Of a DNA stretch of 18,873 nucleotides, positions 8,392 to 15,610 are shown piece after piece. The stretch covers positions 1-18,873 of the forward strand of contig NRSV01000166.1 in the NCBI GenBank assembly GCA_002286855.1, written 5' to 3'. A program made the translations under genes and the position numbers. Under the pieces are notes generated by a model. That model had not been told where the DNA came from. It searched no databases and saw only the letters and a program-made list of their open reading frames with translations. The DNA is from Bipolaris cookei. Lineage: Eukaryota > Ascomycota > Dothideomycetes > Pleosporales > Pleosporaceae. The number at the start of each line of letters is the position of its first letter. The first letter of the stretch is position 1.

Positions 8392-10225
8392 ACGTACCTC
8401 ACGGCTTGGCCGGACACCCGGCTTGGCCGGACACTTTTGCCAAGCCCTCACCAAAACCACCACATTATGGCACAGAATGGCCCACATTAGGCCTATATTA
8501 AGCAATGCGACACGAGATATCATTCAGAATCTACATCTGCTACTTGCTTACACGTTCTGACGTTATGCCCAGTCCAATTGCACCGTCTACACCGCCGTTG
8601 AGATGGTTCACCTACTTCAGCGCGCTTCTGCTTCTTTGCCTTCTTCCCATCACTACGCGCGCTAAAGTCCTGAAGAGAAGCTAGGCGCGCCCCATCTTCA
8701 ACTATTAAAGTCCCTTCTGCCTGAACCCGCTTTCTTTTGTGCGATTTTCATCGCGTGGCGACCTCATTTACTACCTTACGCTCAACTATCTCCTTTTGCG
8801 CCAACACCAGCTTGTGCGCGATAATAGCTGCCCCCTTTGAGACCTTCTCAAAGGCCTCCACAATAAACGTTGGCAAGCTATTAGTATACCTTTGAATTCT
8901 CTGCTTCACCAGCGTCGATTGCGACCCTAATTCTAGGGTATTGCTAGGGGTTTGCGACACCCAAGGCTGGTTATTGACAGGTAGGGGTGATGGAGTGCGC
9001 AACTGGACATCAACAGTGGATATAACCCATTCTGGGTCGAAGGGGACCAATCCAGCGCCTCTAAACCCTCCTTGGACATTGCTGGAAGTAAATGAGGCGT
9101 TAAAGGCCCGCTTAAAGCAAGATAGGAACTCTTGTTTAGTAATATGGTTGATCTGGCTGCGCATGAGCGATTCGACTTGGCGTCCGTAGGCCTGCTCCAA
9201 AGGGGCAAAACAGCCCACATCAAGGGGCTGTAAGAGGTGAGATGAGTGCGGAGACATGCAAATAGTAACAATGTTGTTATCTTTGCAGTATTTTTGGAAA
9301 TCCAGCGAGTTGTGGCTCTCATGGCCGTCAATAATGAGCAGGCGGTAGGCACCTACTACCTTCTTCTTTGTATGCTCATCAAAGTGCTTTAGCCACGCAA
9401 GACCAAGCTCATTAGTCATTCAGCCGTTCTCAGAGACCCAATAACCCAGTTCTGGGGTATATCGCCTTCGTTGTACCAGCTTGAGAGGTGGTGGCGCGCC
9501 TTGAGGATGATTAAGGGCGGAATCGTCCACCCGGTCGCATTGATGCCCTGGATGACCGTTGCCCACTCTCTATTGCTAGGCTGGATAGTATTTGGCCGTC
9601 CGCGCCTCTGATGCTGTAACAACTGCTCCAGGGGCAATCTGGCCCATCATGAACCCCGTCTCGTCAAAGTTGTACGTGTCGTTATCCTGGATACCATACT
9701 TAGCTTTCATGTTGGCTACTAGGTCAAACCAGGCTTGAATAGCCTTAGGATCCTCGCAGAGGGCTGTTTTGTAGTCTTACTTGCGATTAAAACGCGTTTT
9801 AAGCTCAGGGCGGCGCTTAACAAACGTACTGGGCTGGTCTAGATTGCGCTCAGCGCGCAAGGAATTGGCCATATTAGCCCTGCCTTGCAAGCCTAGGCGG
9901 AAATCCACGCGTATCAAGCTCAATTATATACTGGAAAATCACGTCCTCTTCAAACTTAGTAAGATTGATTGATTTAGGCCTGCGATCTACTTGTGAAGGT
10001 TGTCCTGCGCGTCGGTCGCTTAGTGTTGAACGAGCAATATTAAAGATAGCTGCAGCGCGTCGTAAAGAGAGATTCGCGTCTTGTTTCAGAGCCTGAAGAG
10101 CAAGCGGTATCTGACGTTCATCAGAAGGCTCTAAATGTTGTTGTTGTTGTTGTTGCGACATTAGAGTGAAGTAGTGGTTTTGGTGAGGGCTTGGCAAAAG
10201 TGTCCGGCCAAGCCGTGATGAACGT
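8392..10225 (-). mobile_element. Element B: complete pogo/Fot1-like transposon nested in the hAT
   Basis: Both ends are present. The left reads ACGTACCTCACGGCTTGG from 8392, and the right, on the minus strand from 10225, reads ACGTTCATCACGGCTTGG. TA duplicates lie at 8390-8391 and 10226-10227. The inverted repeats extend to about 8463 and 10171. The left repeat has a 17-bp tandem duplication of CGGCTTGGCCGGACACC (8402 and 8419) that the right lacks. Length is 1,834 bp, near the usual 1.9 kb for this class. Confidence 0.92.
8524..10161 (-). pseudogene. DDE_1 transposase of element B with C-terminal zinc knuckle, broken
   Basis: ATG at 10161 (MSQQQQQQ; the frame is open further up but with no ATG). 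An HTH region carries SLRRAAAIFNIARSTLSDRR. The frame shifts near 9897, has a stop near 9780, shows the first catalytic Asp in YNFDETGFMMGQ (about 9670), then shifts again near 9610 and 9420. The largest piece (9419-8748) has the second Asp in LLIIDGHESH and the third in LLQPLDV, 35 residues between them, then GGFRGAGLVPFDP. After another frame change the tail ends in a CCHC knuckle CRRCNWTGHNVRTC (8550-8591) and a stop at 8524. All domains are present but at least four lesions break it. It would have acted on this element's own ends. Confidence 0.87.
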
Positions 10226-10310
10226 TACTTGAATAACTTTAAAAAAGACGCTATGACCATCAAGTTCATCAAGCTCATCAATCAAGCTGGCTTGATTGTT
10301 GACATCTCTG

Positions 10311-10318
10311 GCAGTTGC
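10311..10318. repeat. 8-bp target site duplication of the hAT element, right copy
   Basis: GCAGTTGC directly after the terminus CATCTCTG (plus strand), identical to 5229-5236. Confidence 0.9.
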
Positions 10319-10607
10319 ATAAAACACTAAAATGAAGACTTGACTGATTCGACTAGCTACTGGGCTATCGACGTAGCTATATACTCAGCAGTAGCAGGCA
10401 AGGCTGCAACTGTTGAAAAGAGTGTTCCCCTGCTGAGACGCGTATGCCCTTGCTGAGACTTTATGCCTCTAGCAAGACCGAGGTAAGATTGGTGTTGTCA
10501 GCTCGATCCCAATATACGTCCCAACAGGTTAAGCAGAAGTTAGCGTACCAAAGTCATTTTCAGCCAATTAAACAGAGGTTGTCAACAACAAGATTTCCTC
10601 TGATTGG
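10319..10607 (-). pseudogene. Transposase E, middle piece
   Basis: This lies between the hAT target duplicate (10311-10318) and the TA at the left end of element C (10608-10609). Joined to piece 1 across the C insertion, the minus strand continues SQGL-TNQRK and then PLFNWLKMTL, the position of a conserved PLFW-like stretch after the third catalytic Asp in this family. It then decays through several stops and frame changes. By itself it has no diagnostic motif; its identity rests on the two clean insertion joints on either side. Confidence 0.6.
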
Positions 10608-10713
10608 TAACGTAGTTTACAAGCGAGTGACGCACCGCACCAACTTTGTGCACCTCTAAGGCTACACAACTCAACAACGCAACAATGTAACACATAGAAA
10701 TTAGTAAAGTAGA

Positions 10714-11641
10714 TTAAACACTAGTTAGAGCATCTTTCTTGCATGTACGCGAGTTATGGCCAGTCTCTCTGCACCTGCTACACTGCGCTAGAGCCTGGCG
10801 GCTGACACCTGCCCGCTCTCCTCCTTGACGCTCTTCATAAGCAATCTGCCGATCTGCCTCACAATGCGCGAATAGATCCTCTCCAGCTCCCTTTGTAAGC
10901 ACTCCTTGCTTCTGTATCCGCTTCTTTTTACGCTGCCTACGCTTTGTGGCTGCCTCATTAGCCTTCTCAAGGCTGACGATCCAACGGTGGGACTGCCCAG
11001 CCAGCTGCGTTGATTGCAGCGATCAACGTCACCCACTCACAATTGTCTGGCTAAACAGCCTTTGGCCGGCCTCTTCTCTCTGACGCTGTAATAAAAAGCT
11101 GAGTCGTAATCTTACCCATCATATAGCCAGCTTCGTCAAAGTTGTAGACGTCCTCGTCGCAGATACCATACTTGGCCTTTGTCTGCTCCATAAGCTCGAA
11201 CCAGCTCTTAATTAGGGCTGAATCTTCATATAGAGCCCTCTGTCTATCGCACGCCCGATTAAAACGCGTTGTAAGACTGTCTGTACACTTGATAAAGTTG
11301 CGCGGCCAGTGGACGCCGACCTGGCCAGCGCCGCGCGCAGCCAATAGTCTATCAGCCATATCGCGCACAGCAGCGTAGGTAGGCGCAAATACGCATAGAT
11401 CTAGATCAAGTACGTGATTGATTATTACTTGCTCTTCTAGCTTGGTAAGCTTCTTTAAGTTAGACTGGCAATCGCGTCGGGCAGGCTTCCCAGCGCGTCG
11501 GCGGCGGAGCGTTGTTCGAGAGACTCCAAACATGTCAGCAGCGCGTCTCTCATTCTGGATTTGGTCTTTATTAAGAGCTGATATTGCAAGGTATATATCA
11601 GTCTCACTAGAGGTATGTTGAGACAGTATTGGTGGTGCTAT
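10714..11641 (-). pseudogene. DDE_1 transposase of element C, catalytic core deleted
   Basis: The N-terminal half is well kept: HTH stretch ERRAADMFGVSRTTLRRRR, a CENP-B-like region, and the first catalytic Asp in YNFDEAGYMMGK (about 11120). A stop at 11051-11053 sits where a Gln is expected, then NAAGWAVPP. Near 10980 the sequence jumps to a C-terminal part, KANEAATKRRQRKK, ending in a CCHC knuckle CSRCRETGHNSRTC (10741-10782) and a stop at 10714. About 250 residues holding the second and third catalytic Asp are missing. No ATG starts the frame; ATA at 11641 is where one might have been (an ATG-to-ATA change). The apparent upstream residues MDGCFGWGSQK are element D's terminal repeat, not C protein. 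Confidence 0.82.
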
Positions 11642-11671
11642 GATTGTTGTAAGCTGGTAAGCTTGGGTATA

Positions 11672-13421
11672 TACTTTCTGGCTACCCCACCCAAAGCAGC
11701 CATCCAACTCAAACTTGTGATATTTTCAACACACCGCTTTCAATATGTATCCACGGGAGCTTGCTATACAAAATGCTGTCGCAGATCTCAATTCTGGTGT
11801 TTTTAAGAGTGAGCGGGCAGCTGCAAGTTGGCATAAGATCCCGCGATCGACGCTGCAAGGCCGTCGAGCAGGCCAACAACCACACGCGATAGCCCACCAA
11901 AACCAGCAGCGATTGACTCTAGAGCAAGAGCGATTTCTTGTATATTGGATACTAGAAGAAGACTCACGCGCACAGCCGCCATCTCATCCACGCGTCCGAG
12001 AAATGGCTACTAGAATTCTACACATGAATGGCGACTACCAGCCACTTGGACAACTATGGGTATCTCACTTCGTCGCCCATAACCCACGCGTCGCATCGAT
12101 AGTCGGCCGAAAGGCCGAGAGCGCACGTACTACTGGCGCCAACTACGAGACTGTAAAAGCTTTTCTTGAGATCTTCGACCGTACACGTATAGAGCTAGGC
12201 ATACAGTATGAAGATATATGGAATATGGACGAGACTGGAGTAGCCCTAGGAGTATGTACGAACGCTAGAGTGCTTGCAAGATCTTCAAAGAAGAAAGCTC
12301 ACGTCAAGTCTCCAGAGGATCGCGAGTGGGTATCGATCATTGAGACCGTCTCCGCCACAGGCGCTAAGCTCCAGCGCCTAGTCGTCTTTAAGGGCAAGCA
12401 TCTTCAGACTACGTGGTTTCCTACTACTAGTACACCAGATTGGCTATAAAATATCTTAGAGAATGGATGGACATCAAATTCAATTGGATTAGAGTGGCTA
12501 CAGCGTATCTTTATACCAAATACTACGTCTGCTAGCAGTGGATATCAACTACTCCTTCTTGACGGCCATGGCTCTCATACACCTATCGACTTCATGTGGC
12601 TCTGTAAAGTGAATAAGATTCAACTACTATATCTACCAGCGCACGCCTCCCACTTGCTACAGCCGCTAGATCTAGCTCCGTTCTCTATACTCAAGTCTCG
12701 CTATCGTAATCAGATCCAAGCTCTCTCAGCGCTCGACGACGCAGCACCAGTAAAGAAACAGCGCTTTGTTGTATCGTACAAAAAAGCTAGAGCAGAAGGG
12801 CTATCAGAGCGTATCATTAGAGCTGGCTGGAGGGCTGCTGGGTTCTGTCCATACAACCCGGATATTGTGCTATTCTCGTCTCAAGTAACTGGCCGACCAG
12901 TTACTCCGCCAGCCGCCTGTCAGGCCCAAGATCTACCAGAACAAGTCTTTAATACCCCTCAGAGCTCACAGGCTCTATATAAGGCTCAACAGCAGCTACT
13001 ACTGTCAGAATCTCTCTCACGAAGCACCCGGCTCGTGCTTAGCAAAGCAGGTAAAGCTATTGCGGAGGCAAATACTAGAGCTGCCCAACTTGAAGCTCAA
13101 AATCAACAACTTAGACATCAACTAGATAGCTCAAAGACTACTCGTATAAGAAAACGAGTTCAATTTAATCCAAATGAACGCTTCAGTAACGTTGAGAGTA
13201 TTAAGGCTGCTATTGACCGAGCAGTAGCTCTACAGGCACGATAGGTAGGCATTTCAACGGAGAAAAAAGCCGAAAAAGCAGCAGCAGAAGCGGCAGCTCT
13301 TACTCTTAGCTCTATGTGTAATGAGTGGCAAAAATAATTGTTGTTGTTGAAGAAATCGCGACTTTGAGTTGGGTGGCTGCTTTGGGTGGGGTGGCCGGAA
13401 ACCATATGTGGCCGGAAAGTA
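11672..13421 (+). mobile_element. Element D: near-intact pogo/Fot1-like transposon nested in element C
   Basis: The left end is TACTTTCTGGCTACCCCACC from 11672; the right, on the minus strand from 13421, starts TACTTTCCGGCCAC. TA duplicates lie at 11670-11671 and 13422-13423. The inverted repeats share CCCACCCAAAGCAGCC and extend to about 11730 and 13346. The right repeat carries an extra unit with 17-bp spacing (GTGGCCGGAAA at 13391 and 13408). Length is 1,750 bp. It sits in the 5' part of element C in opposite orientation and is the youngest-looking DDE copy here. Confidence 0.88.
11745..13337 (+). pseudogene. DDE_1 transposase of element D, two nonsense codons only
   Basis: ATG at 11745. 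One frame runs to TAA at 13335-13337 (530 aa) apart from TAA at 12447-12449 (codon 235) and TAG at 13242-13244 (codon 500). Both are one C-to-T change from Gln codons, and the sequence past each stays open and family-like. Residues 1-55 are a psq-type HTH (PRSTLQGRRAGQ); 56-130 a CENP-B-type HTH; catalytic Asp162 in WNMDETG; Asp273 in LLLLDGHGSH; Asp309 in LLQPLDLAP, giving DD35D. AGWRAAGFCPYNPD is near 360, a coiled coil (AQLEAQNQQLRHQL) near 446-460, and an Ala/Glu/Lys-rich tail after 500. No CCHC knuckle. If the stops are ignored, the protein has every expected part. Confidence 0.9.
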
Positions 13422-13483
13422 TATGCCCGAGCTTAAGGTATAGAAAGTTGATGGGGTGGACCGCTCGTTTGCAAAACATGTTA

Positions 13484-14539
13484 AGGCCTTGGCTTCTATC
13501 CATGAAGGCAGAAACCTTATTTGAGTATGCTGACGTCGAGAGGCTGTAGCGTGTGGGTTGAGTGAAGATGATATACTGCGAGGAGGATCTTATTCTTATC
13601 ACAGTATTCGATAAGATTCATCGTTAAGTGAGATCTATGGCTGTCAAGGATAAGTAATCGATAGGAGGAGCAAGCCTTCGCCCTTGTACTGCGATCGAAC
13701 ACCTGTTGAAGTCACGCGAGGCCTATTTCATTGTTTGTCCATCCAGAAGGTGAGGAGGATACTCGAATTTGGTGTGTATCTGGATCGAGGGCCTGCAGTC
13801 AGGTGTACTATACCAATCCTGAGGCTGACTGATAGATGAGGGCAGGCTCGAGGTAAGATCCATCAGCGCAGATACAGGCCAGCAGTGTTATCCGTTCGCG
13901 CGGGCCATCCTGTATAGTACTCCTACTTCTTCCATCCTCGTACAAGGCTCTACTAAAGATCCTCCTCGAGCGATTCACTACAACAAGCATGAAGTCCTTC
14001 TCATTCATACCTACCGCCCACTTTGAAATAAGCTGATCAGGATAGCATTGAACAAAACGACTAGCTCAGTGTACTCTAACCTCTCTCTTTGCAATCTGCG
14101 ACGCAAAATTGCGTATCATTGACTTAGTAGGCGTCAGACCTCTCTCTTTGGATCGATTAATATAGTCTATTAAAGGCCTGCTCTTGGTGTGGGTGGAGGA
14201 GTTGTAGCTTTTGATAGCCTTTAGCGCGTGAGGTGTAGCCAGAGTTCGCAACATGCAATTAAGTGGGACTTAAGAGGTCCAACTTGACTGGTTTGATTAA
14301 CTATTAGAGACTTGTTATTTCCTATAAAAAAAAATTAACTTCTACCTATATAGGTAAGTGAGTTTCCGAAGGTGAACAACTTGACTTGCTTGTTACGAAC
14401 TCTGAGTGTAGCAACCTCTACGTCTTTGACTAAGCGTAGATCGAGGAACACCAAATCTTTTTTCTATATCAGTATGCTTAAAAGGTTCTCCAAGACCTAG
14501 GGCATCGATAGCTGCAAGCGCAGCCTCGATATTACTCAT
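13484..14539 (-). pseudogene. Transposase E, N-terminal and catalytic piece
   Basis: ATG at 14539 begins MSNIEAALAAIDALGLGEPF, followed by an HTH stretch ending PRSTLSQRRRG. After an AT-rich, stop-filled stretch (about 14270-14400), the CENP-B-like region appears: DYINRSKERGLTPTKSMIRN (14254-14066). Next NEKDFMLVVV holds the position after the first catalytic Asp (its DE appears as NE), then SRSTIQDGPRERITLLACIC. The second Asp is in LLILDSHRSH and the third in TLQPLDV (13702-13517), 35 residues apart. About 40-50 residues seem missing before NEKDF (near 14015), and the frame breaks at about 13545. The piece ends at the TA target of element C. Dead. Confidence 0.8.
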
Positions 14540-15610
14540 GGTGGTGGAGATATGAGGTGTTGAGGTAGTGGTGGTTACTAGGCCGCGCGTCCGTGAGGTG
14601 GTGGGGCACGGTAAGGCCCATGCAAAAGGCCAAAGAAGAAAAAGAAAAGAAAAGAGGAAGCCTTAAGGCGACCCATCAAGAGCCAGCAACAATCCATCAA
14701 TTTTTCAAGGAGATAATTGACGACCCATCAAATTTGACAATATATTTTTAATTATCTAGTACAGTAGAGCTAATATACTGCATTATAGTAGAGAATTACT
14801 AAACATCTTTAGAATGAGTAGATTAAACCCCTTTGAGGGTGTAGAGATTCGACGATCTATAACAAACAGAAGCTCAACAAGTTTCTAGGAATAGCCTCTA
14901 GCTTCGGTCTGCAAACAAGCATGTTGCATGGGGTTTGGATCTATGCTCCTCTTGCCGGGCCCCACACTATGGCCGGTGAGCTTTACGTTAGTGTTCCGTG
15001 AGGTTTGTCTGGCGATTCGATGGAGTGGCGTGGACGAAAATAACAGTTAACAAATCCAATCTTTATTGCTAAAGACTAGCAGATAAAAATCTTGTTAAGT
15101 AAAGTAACTAGTAGAAAAGTACAATTTGAGTTGACCACAAAGAGAGTAAAAATGAAATTCATCCATCCTTATATCCTCATTGCTTCTAGTCCTGCCATCA
15201 CTGATGGCACTGCCTTGGCGTGACAGCACATGACGTGACCCGCTTGACCCGCGATGATCATTACCTTCTAACGTAGACCTTTGTAGGCTCTGGCTCACAA
15301 CCGTGCCACTTCTGGTTCCTTGTCTGGCGTCAAGGAGAGAATCCTTCTTGTTACTTGTAACAAAGCAATGCACCCGCACAAAAGCACATGCGGCAGCGCC
15401 ACTGAGGCTGTGCCGGGGAACACGCGTGAGGCGAAAGACCGACGTCATTCGCTGGGATCAGGCGCCCGTGCCACAGGCTAAGCTTACAGCGGCGCATAGA
15501 TAAGGCCCCGGCCACCGCTTCACTTTCTTGGCCATTTGCTCTGACCAGCAACCCTCGAGTACATTTTACGTGTACTCCCTCCACCCTCACACATCCTCAC
15601 ACCAAAACCG
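14540..15610. other. Right end of element E and 5' flank of the exchanger gene
   Basis: 14540-14740 is the noncoding 5' end of element E, with three CCATCAA words (ends at 14679, 14700 and 14731) and a purine-rich tract (about 14628-14660). 14741-15480 holds no frame I can support: AT-rich to about 14870, then mixed sequence. From about 15480 the sequence becomes C/T-rich, as in fungal promoters and leaders just before the ATG at 15611. The minus-strand open frame at 15095-15448 has no recognisable features. Confidence 0.5.
15489..15496 (+). promoter_or_regulatory. Possible Crz1/calcineurin response element
   Basis: GCGGCGCA matches the yeast CDRE core GNGGC(G/T)CA exactly, 115 bp before the exchanger ATG. 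Crz1-type factors control calcium transporter genes in many fungi. An 8-bp match can occur by chance, so this is only a candidate. Confidence 0.35.

Larger units (their letters stand above)
5237..10310 (+). mobile_element. hAT transposon, with element B nested inside
   Basis: The terminal inverted repeats are CAGAGATGTCAACAATCAGG at 5237 and, on the minus strand from 10310, CAGAGATGTCAACAATCAAG: one mismatch in about 21 bp. They are flanked by identical 8-bp duplicates. CAGAGATG is a typical hAT terminus. Both subterminal regions (5255-5340 and 10250-10300) are dense in ATCAAGC/TCAAGC words, likely transposase sites. Without nested element B and its TA duplicate the element is 3,238 bp, a normal size. 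It inserted into element E. Confidence 0.92.
10610..13481 (-). mobile_element. Element C: internally deleted pogo/Fot1-like transposon, with element D nested inside
   Basis: The left end is ACGTAGTTTACAAGCGAG from 10610; the right, on the minus strand from 13481, is ACATGTTTTGCAAACGAG. The inverted repeats stay alignable for about 50 bp (10610-10663 and 13430-13481). TA duplicates lie at 10608-10609 and 13482-13483. Without D and its TA the element is 1,120 bp, far below the usual 1.9 kb because of an internal deletion in its transposase. It inserted into transposase E. Confidence 0.78.
4668..14740 (-). mobile_element. Element E: base pogo/Fot1-like transposon of the nest, split into three pieces
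   Basis: One minus-strand DDE transposon accounts for pieces 14539-13484, 10607-10319 and 5228-4668. Removing element C with one TA copy joins codons ...SQGL to T... as expected for this family. Removing the hAT with one GCAGTTGC copy joins the second and third pieces. The left end is lost at the copia LTR (4667). The right end is uncertain: I place it near 14740, where TA follows a stretch whose minus strand reads TTGTCAAATTTGATGGGTCG; related CCCATCAA words occur at 14671-14679 and 14723-14731. Confidence 0.7.

Noticed and set aside
10162..10197. Earlier start for transposase B
   Set aside because: The upstream open codons begin with TTG and fall in the terminal repeat; the first ATG is at 10161.
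11642..11707. MDGCFGWGSQKV as the N-terminus of transposase C
   Set aside because: These codons come mostly from element D's terminal repeat, which inserted into C.
15095..15448. 117-aa minus-strand frame upstream of the exchanger
   Set aside because: No recognisable domain, no clear regulatory context, low-complexity mix; most likely chance in the promoter region.
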